Positions 17,310-25,701 are shown, numbered from the stretch's first letter. The stretch is 64,000 nt of DNA from Lachnospiraceae bacterium NK4A179 (GCA_000421045.1 ATWC01000003.1:1-64000); one strand, 5' to 3'. Numbers and translations are program-made. Notes: generated from the letters alone by a model not told the origin.

Positions 17310-18219
17310 TGTTCTCACCTCCAAGAAGTGAAAGATAGAAAGATTCGAGACTTTCATCTTTTTCTTCTGCCTTGATCAGTTCACATCCGGCATTTGCAAG
17401 CGTAATAGCAAGCTTGCTTATGGTCACATCGCTGAATACATCTGCCGTGCTGTCGTCTATCATCTTGTATTCGATATGCTGCTCATCCATGGTGCGTGCA
17501 AAGATCTCGCTGTCAGAGATCTTTATCCTTATGCACTTTGAACACTCTTTTTCGAGTTCTTCAGCGCTCATCTCGCGTACAATGCAGCCGTTATCTATGA
17601 ATCCGTAATGAGTAGCTATTCTGGAAAGCTCATCAAGTATATGGCTTGAGATAAGTATCGTTATTCCTTTTTCATGATTAAGCTTAAGTATCAGCTCTCT
17701 TATCTCGATTATTCCTTCAGGATCAAGACCGTTAACCGGTTCGTCAAGAATGATGAAATCAGGGTTTCCGCAAAGAGCAATGGCGATCGCAAGGCGCTGG
17801 CGCATACCAAGTGAAAAATGTCCGGCATGCTTCTTTCCGGTATCGCTTAAACCTACCAGTTCAAGCAGCTCATCTATACCTTCATAATCAGGAAGACCGA
17901 GATTGAGGTACTGCATCTTAAGATTATCAACTGCTGTCATATTTTTATAGATAGCAGGATTTTCGATGATAGCACCGATGCGCTCTCTTGCAGTGCTGAG
18001 CTCTTTTGTGTTCTGGCTGTTTACACCGAGAAGGTCAAAAGATCCTGATGTAGGTTTCTGAAGACCGCAGATCAATCTGATGAGAGTTGTCTTTCCGGCT
18101 CCGTTCCTGCCTACAAACCCGTATATCGATCCCTTGGGGATATTCATATTGAGATTTTTAAGAACCTGAACCCGACGGTAGTTTTTGCAAAGATTGTCAG
18201 TTTTAAGTACGTATTCCAT
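17293..18219 (-). CDS. ABC transporter ATPase (LanF/BcrA-like)
   Basis: 308 residues from ATG 18219 (AAGGAG 8 bases upstream). Walker A is GRNGAGKTT (37-45), the signature FSLGMRQRLA and Walker B FIILDEPVNGLDP. In the place of the usual Q-loop glutamine the sequence reads GAIIENPAIY, with Glu86. An E-loop in place of the Q-loop is the documented mark of lantibiotic self-protection ATPases, which supports a peptide-antibiotic immunity function. About 90 extra C-terminal residues follow the nucleotide-binding domain. It has a leader of about 125 bases with hairpins and an RR-type promoter at 18352-18406. Confidence 0.93.
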   Translation of the reverse strand: MEYVLKTDNLCKNYRRVQVLKNLNMNIPKGSIYGFVGRNGAGKTTLIRLICGLQKPTSGSFDLLGVNSQNTKELSTARERIGAIIENPAIYKNMTAVDNLKMQYLNLGLPDYEGIDELLELVGLSDTGKKHAGHFSLGMRQRLAIAIALCGNPDFIILDEPVNGLDPEGIIEIRELILKLNHEKGITILISSHILDELSRIATHYGFIDNGCIVREMSAEELEKECSKCIRIKISDSEIFARTMDEQHIEYKMIDDSTADVFSDVTISKLAITLANAGCELIKAEEKDESLESFYLSLLGGENNAENA

Positions 18220-18245
18220 GTTTCGTTCTCCTTTTGTTTTATAGT

Positions 18246-18333
18246 AAACGACAAAACTCTTTTCGTTTTGTCGTTTGCTGCGCCGGATTTTGGCCGCTAA
18301 AAGCGGCATATTTCCTTTTAAAATCCGTGCGCT
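18246..18333. repeat. Hairpin-rich leader of the ABC operon
   Basis: Two structures in the untranslated leader. The first is a perfect 12-bp inverted repeat (AAACGACAAAAC, 18246-18257, with 18265-18276). The second is a nested repeat whose outer arms GGATTTT/AAAATCC (with flanking GCGC pairing) enclose an inner hairpin GCCGCT-AAA-AGCGGC near 18293-18307. Regulation of the operon by leader structure or mRNA stability is possible. Confidence 0.6.
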
Positions 18334-18351
18334 TTATATATCACAAACCGG

Positions 18352-18406
18352 ATTATGAACCATGGACGTCAAGAAACCGGCCAAAAAATAGTCAAAAAAT
18401 CGTCAA
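18352..18406 (-). promoter_or_regulatory. Response-regulator operator and promoter of the ABC operon
   Basis: On the minus strand: TTGAC-N6-TTGAC-N6-TTGGC-N7-TTGAC-N10-CATAAT. The four repeats start 11, 11 and 12 bases apart, one helical turn each. The same spacing, including the distance to the -10-like hexamer, is found before the esterase gene at 19152-19206. OmpR-family regulators bind such same-face direct repeats. It begins 9 bases after the response-regulator stop codon. The -10-like hexamer is 21 bases from the third repeat, so without an activator the promoter should be weak. Confidence 0.75.
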
Positions 18407-18414
18407 GATTGATC

Positions 18415-19080
18415 TTACAGGTGAAATTTGAATCCGACGCCATAAACAGCTTCAATATAATCCTTGCCGTTCACAGTCTGCATTTTCTTTCTGATATTGC
18501 TGATATGTTGTTTTAAAGACCTCTCCGTACAGTCCGGCGTTTCATCGGCAATACGATCAAGAATGGTATTACGTCCAAGCGGTCTGCCGCAGTTGAGCAT
18601 AAGAAGATGAAGAATTGCTGTTTCCGTTCTGGTAAGTGATATCTCAGATCCTTCAACTGTAACACACAGCAGATCCTTATCCAGGCTAACCTCCCCCTGT
18701 GTCAGGATATTCCCTGTATCTACAGCTACTGCCGCACTCTTTCTTAACTGTACGGCAATCCTTGCCTTTAACTCACTCACTTCAAACGGTTTGGTAATAT
18801 AATCCGCAGCACCGTTCATAAGCAGATTTACCTTATCCTCGGTGCCGGTTTTTGCACTCATTATTATGACAGGAAGATCCTTTATCTTCTCAAGGACCTC
18901 TTCACCGGTCATACCGGGCAGCATCAGGTCAAGAAGCACCAGATCTGGTCGCTTTTTTTCCACTGCAAGCACCGCTTCCGTTCCCGAAAAGGCTCTGGTC
19001 ACTTCGTATTCATCCTTCAGCGCCTCTTCAACCATATCTCCTATATACATGTCATCATCAACGATAAGAATATTTTTCAT
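18415..19080 (-). CDS. OmpR-family response regulator
   Basis: 221 residues from ATG 19080 (GGGGGAG about 9 bases upstream). The receiver domain has the acidic pocket VDDD, the phosphorylation Asp51 in LLDLMLPGM, and conserved Ser-Ala and Lys positions (IIMSAK, ITKPFEV). The C-terminal winged helix ends in ISNIRKKMQTVNGKDYIEAVYGVGFKF, a typical recognition-helix region. It is transcribed ahead of the ABC operon and divergently from the esterase gene. Matching repeat arrays flank it on both sides, so it is the obvious candidate to bind both. Confidence 0.95.
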   Translation of the reverse strand: MKNILIVDDDMYIGDMVEEALKDEYEVTRAFSGTEAVLAVEKKRPDLVLLDLMLPGMTGEEVLEKIKDLPVIIMSAKTGTEDKVNLLMNGAADYITKPFEVSELKARIAVQLRKSAAVAVDTGNILTQGEVSLDKDLLCVTVEGSEISLTRTETAILHLLMLNCGRPLGRNTILDRIADETPDCTERSLKQHISNIRKKMQTVNGKDYIEAVYGVGFKFHL

Positions 19081-19151
19081 AATAGAGCTCCCCCTTTTTT
19101 GCAATATCGATTTTAGCAGATTTAAGCCCAACTTGCAGTTCATTTAAAAAC

Positions 19152-19206
19152 TTGACCATATCTTGACCATCATTTGACCGCTTTCTTGACTGCATTATGT
19201 TTATAT
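19152..19206 (+). promoter_or_regulatory. Response-regulator operator and promoter of the esterase gene
   Basis: On the plus strand: TTGAC-N6-TTGAC-N6-TTGAC-N7-TTGAC-N10-TTATAT, the same geometry as the ABC-operon array at 18352-18406. An inverted half site (TGGTCAA, 19212-19218) follows the -10 region. As it lies in the divergent gap, it could also affect the response-regulator promoter. Confidence 0.75.
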
Positions 19207-19249
19207 ATCACTGGTCAAAACAAAAATAAATACACAGGAGATCCTCATA

Positions 19250-20569
19250 ATGAAGAACAATTCAACAAAGAAACATGTAAGAACAGGAACAATACTCATA
19301 GCAATATCATTATCACTTGTTCTGATAAATGCTCTGGTCTACGCGGTGATCATATATGCGCCGGAGATACGATCCAAAAAGAATATAGACGGTCTTGAAG
19401 CAAAGGCAGTTCCCGTTAATGATATTTACATCCCCGATGATGCGGTTGTTATAGGACTGGGAGAAGCAACTCACGGCAATGTTGAATTCCAGGAACTGAA
19501 GCTGCAGGTACTGCAGGAAACCGTTGAACGTTACGATGTGGGATCCATCTCAATGGAACTTGATTTTGGAACAGGTATAGCGATCAACCGTTATGTGCAC
19601 GGCGGATCAGGCGATCCCGCACTTCTTGCAGAGTCCACAGGTTATCCCATCTACGATACAAAGCAGATCGCTGATCTGATCCGGTGGATACATGACTATA
19701 ATCTTACATCAGAAGATAAAGTTTCTTTTTACGGCTTTGATATGCAGGCGCCCATGTATGACCTGCCCTACATCGAGGAGTTTTGCAATAGATATGCGAT
19801 CCTTTCCGCTGAAGAAGTGACTGCAATGTATTACGGACTTAACTGGGAAAGCCACAGCGTCAATAAAGAATCAGAGAAAGCTTCTTATGATGTTATACGA
19901 AGAGTGGAAGCAGAATTAGTCGATAATGCAGATAAATATTCAGATGACCCTGATTACCGTATCATACTTCAGGCGTGCAGAAGTGCTCTGTACTGCAGTA
20001 AATTCGACAATATAGATTCGGATTCAGAAGATGAAGAGAAATCGGGAATGGAAATACGTGACCTTTCAATGGCTGAAAATATCAGATGGATACAGGAGTA
20101 TGAAGCTGATCTCGGACACAGCCGTATCCTTATTTCTGCACATAACGGCCATGTAGCCGCTTCCGGACAGGAATTCAAAGCAATGGGTAATAATCTGAGA
20201 GACTTCTACGGAAGCGGATATTTCGTTATCGGAACGGATTTTTATTACACATCAGATAATATGAACATGTTCGGTGCATCGACCGAAAGAAGCGATGAAC
20301 ATTTCTGCTCAGCTGACCCTCTTGCAGAAAAGGCAAAAGACTATCCCAACGGGGAATTCTATATTAACTTCAGAGACCTGAAGGAATCTGACGGTGAGAT
20401 CTATACTGTTGCACATTCACCGATGATGATGGGTTCGATCGGTGAAGGCTACCAGCCTATGTGGCACCTGATGCCCTCATACATCCGTGGAAAAGAGGTT
20501 CCCTCCAAAATCTTTGATGCGATGATAATGGTATATGATGCCACTCCTATAAGAGTAGTGCATCAATAA
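19250..20569 (+). CDS. Erythromycin esterase-family protein, membrane-anchored
   Basis: 439 residues; AGGAG lies upstream. A Lys-rich N-terminus and one transmembrane segment (about 13-37) predict an extracytoplasmic enzyme domain. The family motif GLGEATHGNVEFQELK (Glu72, His75) and SAHNGHVAASG match PF05139, which includes EreA/EreB macrolide lactone esterases but also many members of unknown substrate. Macrolide hydrolysis is therefore only a possibility. Its promoter carries the same array as the ABC operon, linking it to the resistance-type island. Its stop overlaps the convergent hypD stop by 7 bases. Confidence 0.85.
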   Translation: MKNNSTKKHVRTGTILIAISLSLVLINALVYAVIIYAPEIRSKKNIDGLEAKAVPVNDIYIPDDAVVIGLGEATHGNVEFQELKLQVLQETVERYDVGSISMELDFGTGIAINRYVHGGSGDPALLAESTGYPIYDTKQIADLIRWIHDYNLTSEDKVSFYGFDMQAPMYDLPYIEEFCNRYAILSAEEVTAMYYGLNWESHSVNKESEKASYDVIRRVEAELVDNADKYSDDPDYRIILQACRSALYCSKFDNIDSDSEDEEKSGMEIRDLSMAENIRWIQEYEADLGHSRILISAHNGHVAASGQEFKAMGNNLRDFYGSGYFVIGTDFYYTSDNMNMFGASTERSDEHFCSADPLAEKAKDYPNGEFYINFRDLKESDGEIYTVAHSPMMMGSIGEGYQPMWHLMPSYIRGKEVPSKIFDAMIMVYDATPIRVVHQ

Positions 20570-21606
20570 CTGTATGCTGTGTTGCAGCTTCCTTCCGGTG
20601 ATACCATGCAGGCACCCTGCGGATTCTCGGGTGTGCAGATCTTTCCAAAGAGCGGACATTTTTCCGGCGGCATGAGCCCCATGATAACCTTATCGCAGCT
20701 GCAGGCCTTGTTTCTCTTTTCATCTTCCGAAAGGCCTGCACTGCCTGCATCGAAGGCAGCATAACTTTCGCGGATAAGATACCCTGAACCCGGCACGTTT
20801 CCTATACCGCGCCACACAGCATCCGACTTGCAGAAATATTTATCTATCAGTTCCTGCGCTTTTACATTTCCGTCATGATCAACAACAGACTGATAATTAT
20901 TTATTACCACTCCCTCTCCCCTGTGCTTTACAAGCATTGCAATGGATGCGAGAAGACCCGGGCCGTCAAAGCCTGAGACAACAAATGGAAGAGAATATTT
21001 CTCTGCTGCTTTTTCAAATACCCTGCTGCCCGTGACCACGCATACATGTCCAGGTGCGAGAAATGCATCTATCTGCGCACCTGAAGAACAGAGCGTATCC
21101 ACTATCTCCGGCATGGTCTTTAAGGCTGTGAGAAGCTTTACATTTTTAATATTCTCTTTGATAAGAGTATCCAACAAAAGTGCATATACGGGAGTTGTGG
21201 TTTCAAAGCCGATCGCTGCGAAAACATATTTCTTATCCGGTGCTTCTTTTGCTATGGCTACCGTATCCATCGGAGAATAGACCATCTTTACCGATGCTCC
21301 GCGACCCTCTGCTTCGCGCAGTGATTCACGGCTTCCGGGAACTCTCAACAGGTCACCGAAAGTAAGTACCGTTGTGTCAGGCTTTAACGAAAGCTCTATA
21401 AGCCTGTCAACATATGAACTGGGCGTAACACAGACAGGGCATCCCGGGCCCGATATCAGATGGATCTTCTCTGACAACATGCCGGGTATGCCATTCTTTG
21501 CTATAGCGCCCGTATGACTTCCGCATATTTCCATTATACGTATATCCGGGCCGCTGTATTCATGCAGATATTTTTTTATCGCTACAAGTTCGGTATTGTT
21601 ACTCAT
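20563..21606 (-). CDS. hypD: Hydrogenase maturation protein HypD
   Basis: 347 residues. HypD is the 4Fe-4S scaffold protein that with HypC assembles the Fe(CN)2CO unit of NiFe hydrogenases. MEICGSHTGAIAKNGI contains the conserved Cys, SGPGCPVCVTP the CPVC motif, and the C-terminal Cys-rich segment includes NKACSCDKVIMGLMPPEKCP. The only in-frame start is ATG 21606; its nearest GGAGG is 15 bases away, and the start overlaps the preceding small gene by 8 bases, so translation is probably coupled to that gene. Confidence 0.95.
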   Translation of the reverse strand: MSNNTELVAIKKYLHEYSGPDIRIMEICGSHTGAIAKNGIPGMLSEKIHLISGPGCPVCVTPSSYVDRLIELSLKPDTTVLTFGDLLRVPGSRESLREAEGRGASVKMVYSPMDTVAIAKEAPDKKYVFAAIGFETTTPVYALLLDTLIKENIKNVKLLTALKTMPEIVDTLCSSGAQIDAFLAPGHVCVVTGSRVFEKAAEKYSLPFVVSGFDGPGLLASIAMLVKHRGEGVVINNYQSVVDHDGNVKAQELIDKYFCKSDAVWRGIGNVPGSGYLIRESYAAFDAGSAGLSEDEKRNKACSCDKVIMGLMPPEKCPLFGKICTPENPQGACMVSPEGSCNTAYSY

Positions 21607-21997
21607 ATCTGTTGCTCACAACCTCCAGTTGCATATAACCTTCAGGTATTTTGTATCCCTTCTTGTTCTGCAGTTCAAGAGTATCTTTCTTTATGATATT
21701 TCCGGACTCATCCTTCACTTCGCCCATCATTACTTCGAAAGTAACTCTCCCGTCATGAGTGATATCTGTAATCTTTAAATCAACACTCCCTATGCCGATA
21801 TAGTCTCCTTTGAGACACTCCTGCTGGGAATAAAATGCATCCGATATATCAGATTTATTATATGCTCCATCCACAGCGATAGTTGCCCATGAATGTGTAT
21901 CTATATATTTTTTTATACCACCTATCATAATGATCGCGAACAGGCCTGTAATAACAGACAGGACAATTAAAACTATTATTAATCTTTTCTTTTTCAT
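21599..21997 (-). CDS. Small single-span membrane protein of unknown function
   Basis: 132 residues with a hydrophobic N-terminus (about 5-28) followed by an extracytoplasmic domain of beta-strand character (GDYIGIGSVDLKITDITHDG, RVTFEVMMGEVKDESG). Not recognised. It lies between the terminator after hypC and hypD and overlaps hypD by 8 bases, so it leads a two-gene unit with hypD. AAAGGA is placed 10 bases upstream. Conservation beside hypD in other genomes would be needed to argue for a hydrogenase role. Confidence 0.7.
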   Translation of the reverse strand: MKKKRLIIVLIVLSVITGLFAIIMIGGIKKYIDTHSWATIAVDGAYNKSDISDAFYSQQECLKGDYIGIGSVDLKITDITHDGRVTFEVMMGEVKDESGNIIKKDTLELQNKKGYKIPEGYMQLEVVSNRYE

Positions 21998-22027
21998 CAG
22001 CAGTTTTCCTTTGGATAGATACAGAAA

Positions 22028-22058
22028 AGAGCCCGGAAATCCTTATCTTCCGGGCTCT
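22028..22058 (-). terminator. Terminator of the ech-hypC operon
   Basis: Eleven-base arms AGAGCCCGGAA and complement (22028-22038, 22048-22058) with a 9-base loop. On the minus strand the stem is followed by TTTTCTG. It lies 29 bases after the hypC stop. Confidence 0.75.
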
Positions 22059-22087
22059 CAGATACATCTTTCAAATGATAATAAGCT

Positions 22088-22303
22088 TTAACCATCCAGT
22101 TCTTCGGCAAGCTTTACCCATTCATCATACTGCTCATCCGATACTTTCTGGAGGATGCAGCCGGCATGAACGAGGACCCGTTCTCCGGGTGCCACATCCA
22201 TAAGGCCCGTACGTGCTTCAATACGACTTCCGTGAAAATCCACCAAAGCTATATTTTTTTCATTATCAATTGAGATCACCTTACCGGTATTAGCAACACA
22301 CAT
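22088..22303 (-). CDS. hypC: Hydrogenase maturation chaperone HypC
   Basis: 71 residues. The N-terminal MCVA provides Cys2, the residue with which HypC-family proteins bind HypD and the Fe unit and then the large subunit. VDFHGSRIEARTGLMDVAPGERVLVHAGCILQ is reduced here to its parts: the central GERVLVHAGC is the OB-fold signature. It follows echF with a TAATG junction (1-base overlap) and is the last gene before the terminator. It should be the dedicated chaperone of EchE. Confidence 0.95.
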   Translation of the reverse strand: MCVANTGKVISIDNEKNIALVDFHGSRIEARTGLMDVAPGERVLVHAGCILQKVSDEQYDEWVKLAEELDG

Positions 22304-22821
22304 TATGCTTTATCCTTTGAATCATCTGCAGCTTTCTCTTCAGGCTTTGCAGCTTCAGGCTTAGCTCCGCCTTCTGCGGCAGCCTTTGCTTCTGCAGCCT
22401 TCTTGGCTTCCATTGCAGCCTTGGCTTCAGCCGCTTTTTTAGCCATCTCTTCACGCTTCCTTGCTTCCTCGGCAAGCACTTCAGGTGACTTTGTAAATGT
22501 AACATCACCCTTTTCACTGCCGGGTTCCTGATAGCCTGCAACCATTGTCAGGCAATGCTTCGGGCACTTCTCAACGCAGAAACCGCAGGCTATGCAGTCA
22601 AAGCGATTGATAGTCCATGTGCCTTTTATCTTATCGACTGAAAGCGTTCCGCAAGGACATGATCTTACACACATGCCGCAGCTGATGCAGTCGTCGATGC
22701 TTATCTCTATATGGCCTCTCGTGCGCTCTTTGTACTCGGCGGGCTCCGCAGGATACGAAGTTGTGACCGGCTTTGAAAACATATTCTTAAGCGCCGTTTT
22801 GGCAAATGTCATTACTGCCAT
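22303..22821 (-). CDS. echF: Ech hydrogenase subunit F, 2x[4Fe-4S] ferredoxin-like
   Basis: 172 residues from ATG 22821 (AAGGAG site; a longer in-frame ORF to 22863 lacks support and overlaps echE). Two cluster motifs, Cys45-48-51-55 (CISCGMCVRSCP) and Cys76-79-82-86 (CIACGFCVEKCP), match the NuoI-like subunit that passes electrons from ferredoxin to EchC. The last about 57 residues are an unusual low-complexity tail of Ala, Lys and Glu (KKAAEAKAAMEAKKAAEAKA), likely helical and highly charged, absent from typical EchF proteins known to me. Confidence 0.92.
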   Translation of the reverse strand: MAVMTFAKTALKNMFSKPVTTSYPAEPAEYKERTRGHIEISIDDCISCGMCVRSCPCGTLSVDKIKGTWTINRFDCIACGFCVEKCPKHCLTMVAGYQEPGSEKGDVTFTKSPEVLAEEARKREEMAKKAAEAKAAMEAKKAAEAKAAAEGGAKPEAAKPEEKAADDSKDKA

Positions 22822-22831
22822 TTTTCTCTCC

Positions 22832-23911
22832 TTATCTCTCTGTACAGCTGATGCAGGGGTCAATAGTTACAACAAGTATTCCCACATCCGCATAATCAGC
22901 GCCCTTAAGTGTCTCACAAAGACCTGCAAGGTTTGCAAACGTCGGTGTGCGGACTCTCATTCTGTCGAGATTGGGAGTTCCATTACCACGGATGTAATAA
23001 TCTGCCTCACCGCGAGGCTGTTCTATACGCATGAAATACTCGCCATCGGGATTGCCCTTAACAGCCGCAGCAATCTCTCCTTCAGGTATCTTTGATATTG
23101 CCTGACGTATGATATCGATCGACTGGAATATCTCACGTATACGCACATCACATCTTGCATAGCAATCGCAGTCATCAGATGTGATCGGCTCCATATCGAT
23201 CTCGCCGTATGCGGCATATCCGCGCATACGCATATCTGTTGCTATTCCGCTGGCTCTTGCAAAGGGACCTGCACATCCGAATGCATGTGCCTGCTCTTTT
23301 GTAAGGATACCTACGCCTTTCATACGTGACTGAACTGAATAGTCATTCATGAAAGTCTTCTGAAGGCTCTTTGTCTCCTTCTCAACAAAATCAACGGTCT
23401 CGAGTATCATCTTCTGCATCTCGGGAGTGATATCCTTAAGCACACCGCCCACCTTGTTAACCGAAAAGATTACACGTCCGCCGGTTGTAAGTTCGATCGC
23501 ATCAAGAACCTTCTCACGTACTCTCCAGCACTGATAGAAAAGGTTTTCAAATCCGAAGGCATCAGCCATAAGACCTGCCCAGAGCAGGTGGCTGTGAAGC
23601 CTTGAAAGCTCAAACCAGATAGTTCTTAAGAACTTTGCCCTGTCGGGAACTTCAACATTCATCACATGTTCAACTGCTTCGCAGTAGCCATAGCCGTGAC
23701 CGAAGCTGCAGATACCGCAGATACGTTCTGCAACATAAGCCATCTGGTTGAAGTCTCTTTTTTCTGTAAGTTTTTCAAGACCTCTGTGAATAAAACCGAT
23801 GGAAGGAATAGCTTCAACTATCTTCTCATCTTCGATCACAAGGTCAAGGTGTATCGGCTCCGGAAGCACAGGGTGCTGGGGACCGTAAGGTATTACGCTT
23901 CTCTTGCCCAT
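22832..23911 (-). CDS. echE: Ech NiFe-hydrogenase large subunit
   Basis: 359 residues. Nickel-iron ligands come from the N-terminal RICGICSFGHGYGY and the C-terminal DPCISCTER motifs, both CxxC. The protein ends just after the second motif, so it needs no or little C-terminal processing, as usual for Ech. It is homologous to NuoD. Catalytic subunit of the membrane-bound group 4 hydrogenase that reduces protons with electrons from ferredoxin. Confidence 0.96.
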   Translation of the reverse strand: MGKRSVIPYGPQHPVLPEPIHLDLVIEDEKIVEAIPSIGFIHRGLEKLTEKRDFNQMAYVAERICGICSFGHGYGYCEAVEHVMNVEVPDRAKFLRTIWFELSRLHSHLLWAGLMADAFGFENLFYQCWRVREKVLDAIELTTGGRVIFSVNKVGGVLKDITPEMQKMILETVDFVEKETKSLQKTFMNDYSVQSRMKGVGILTKEQAHAFGCAGPFARASGIATDMRMRGYAAYGEIDMEPITSDDCDCYARCDVRIREIFQSIDIIRQAISKIPEGEIAAAVKGNPDGEYFMRIEQPRGEADYYIRGNGTPNLDRMRVRTPTFANLAGLCETLKGADYADVGILVVTIDPCISCTER

Positions 23912-23913
23912 TT

Positions 23914-24303
23914 TTATGCCTCCTCCTTTTTCTTCGGAACAAAAGGTGTCTCCTCTTTGATCCGGTATAATTTGTTGTGGAAATCAGGATCTATCACTTT
24001 GATATTAGCTCCGAAAAGCTCGCGCATCTCATTCTCATAGAATGCAGCATACGGGAATATACCGCTTATGCTGGCAACCTCTGAATCCCTCTCGGCTTCC
24101 TCAAGTGAAACCCTGTATGTGAAAGCATCATAGGTCGTATCATCAACAAAGGAATAAAGCAGTTCAAGCTTGCTCTCCTTCTTTACCCATGCGGCACATG
24201 CCTGTGAAAGACGCAGGCCTTTCTCTTTCATCTCCATTGCTCTGATGGGGAGCTCCGCAGCTGTGATGGTTATTATCTCATTCTTTCCTTCTGTTGCATT
24301 CAT
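23914..24303 (-). CDS. echD: Ech hydrogenase subunit D (NuoC-like)
   Basis: 129 residues, homologous to the 30-kDa NuoC subunit. Visible family positions are LLYSFVDDTTYDAFTYRV and the terminal FYENEMRELFGANIKV, in which the E-x-x-x-x-E-LFG core docks to the large subunit. Two bases separate it from echE. Confidence 0.9.
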   Translation of the reverse strand: MNATEGKNEIITITAAELPIRAMEMKEKGLRLSQACAAWVKKESKLELLYSFVDDTTYDAFTYRVSLEEAERDSEVASISGIFPYAAFYENEMRELFGANIKVIDPDFHNKLYRIKEETPFVPKKKEEA

Positions 24304-24306
24304 GCG

Positions 24307-24807
24307 TTACTCCTCCTTTCCTGCTTCTTCTTTTTCTTCGGAAGAATCTTTTTCTTCCTGTGAGGATTTTTCATCCTCGCCGCTTTCCATCTTATTAAGT
24401 CTTTCCTGGAAAATACCGATGCCCTTTACGATACCGTCAATGATAGCCTGGGGTCTTGCTGCACATCCCGGAACATACACATCAACCGGGATCACCTGAT
24501 CGGCACCGCCAAGGATGTTGTAACATTCCTTGAAAACACCGCCTGTGCAGGCACATACGCCTACGGCAACCACTACCTTCGGATCTGACATCTGCTCATA
24601 TAACTGCTTTACAACAGGTGCGTTCTGAGTATTTATACCGCCGGTGATGAGAAGTATATCTGCCTGCATGGGATCGCCGGTATTTACGATTCCGAATCGC
24701 TCGGCATCATAGACCGGTGTGAGGCAGGCAAGCACTTCGATATCGCAGCCGTTACAGCTCGATCCGTCATAATGCATCACCCACGGAGATCTTGTGATTT
24801 TATACAT
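24307..24807 (-). CDS. echC: Ech hydrogenase small subunit (NuoB-like)
   Basis: 166 residues. The proximal [4Fe-4S] ligands are visible as GSSCNGCDIEV (Cys18, Cys21), VGVCACTGG and VPGCAARPQ. It transfers electrons between EchF and the EchE active site. The last about 32 residues form an acidic low-complexity tail rich in Glu, Lys and Ser (SSQEEKDSSEEKEEAGKEE), unusual for NuoB-type proteins. Confidence 0.95.
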   Translation of the reverse strand: MYKITRSPWVMHYDGSSCNGCDIEVLACLTPVYDAERFGIVNTGDPMQADILLITGGINTQNAPVVKQLYEQMSDPKVVVAVGVCACTGGVFKECYNILGGADQVIPVDVYVPGCAARPQAIIDGIVKGIGIFQERLNKMESGEDEKSSQEEKDSSEEKEEAGKEE

Positions 24808-24822
24808 ATCTTCGTCCCTTTC

Positions 24823-25701
24823 TTAATTGAACATATAAATTAAAACTAAGAAATTTGTTCCTGCAAGTGCCAGAGTCACACCCCATGAAAGCTTGATCAT
24901 AAGATCCGACTTCATACGCGCTGAACTGTTGTCTATAAGTATCTCGAGGAAATATACAAGGAACACAACGATCACTGCCGCAAGTATGCTCCAGAGATTC
25001 TTGTTTAAGATGAACAGCGCTACCATACCCATGAGGAATACTGTCTCGTACCACTCTGCAAGTGTATATACCGCAAGATTCTTGGCACCGAGCTCAGAAG
25101 TGATACCCTTTACTATCTCCTGGTTGGGATGATGTGATGTGCTTATATCAAAAGGTGACTTTCTCATCTTGATCGTAAGTATGAATACGAATGCGATGAA
25201 CACACCGGGCATATAAGCTATGGGACTGATATCCTTGCTAATGATATCGGCTGTGTTGAAGCTGCTGCTTACAACATAGAATGCAACGCAGGTGAGCAGT
25301 ACGCAGGGCTCGTATGCAACCATCTGAAGAAGCTCACGTGTTGCACCGATATTTGTGTAATGAGATCCGGTCACAACAGCTGTGAAATAAAGGAACATTA
25401 CTGCTGTTGAAAGGATGAACATGCACATAAGCAGGTCCATTCCAAGGAACATCATTCCGCCTGTAAGTATTATAAAGAACAGATATGAAAGCATCATGAA
25501 ATCCTGTGAAGGAGCCACATGGATGGGATCCTTGTGGAGAAGCTTTCCAAAATCATAGAACGGCTGAAGAATGGGAGGTCCCACACGTCTCTGCATACGA
25601 GCCGAGATCTTTCTTCCGATTCCGTCAAGCAGACCGCCGATCAGCGGAGCTAAAAGTACATAGCAGACAGCTATTATTATCTTAATCGTCATATCACTCA
25701 T
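24823..25701 (-). CDS. echB: Ech hydrogenase membrane subunit B (NuoH-like)
   Basis: 292 residues with about eight hydrophobic segments. RRVGPPILQPFYDFGKLLHK is the NuoH-type loop facing the peripheral arm, and KMRKSPFDISTSHHPNQEI contains the conserved acidic/loop region. It anchors the hydrogenase module to the membrane and helps couple redox to ion movement. Its start overlaps the echA stop by 4 bases. Confidence 0.95.
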   Translation of the reverse strand: MSDMTIKIIIAVCYVLLAPLIGGLLDGIGRKISARMQRRVGPPILQPFYDFGKLLHKDPIHVAPSQDFMMLSYLFFIILTGGMMFLGMDLLMCMFILSTAVMFLYFTAVVTGSHYTNIGATRELLQMVAYEPCVLLTCVAFYVVSSSFNTADIISKDISPIAYMPGVFIAFVFILTIKMRKSPFDISTSHHPNQEIVKGITSELGAKNLAVYTLAEWYETVFLMGMVALFILNKNLWSILAAVIVVFLVYFLEILIDNSSARMKSDLMIKLSWGVTLALAGTNFLVLIYMFN

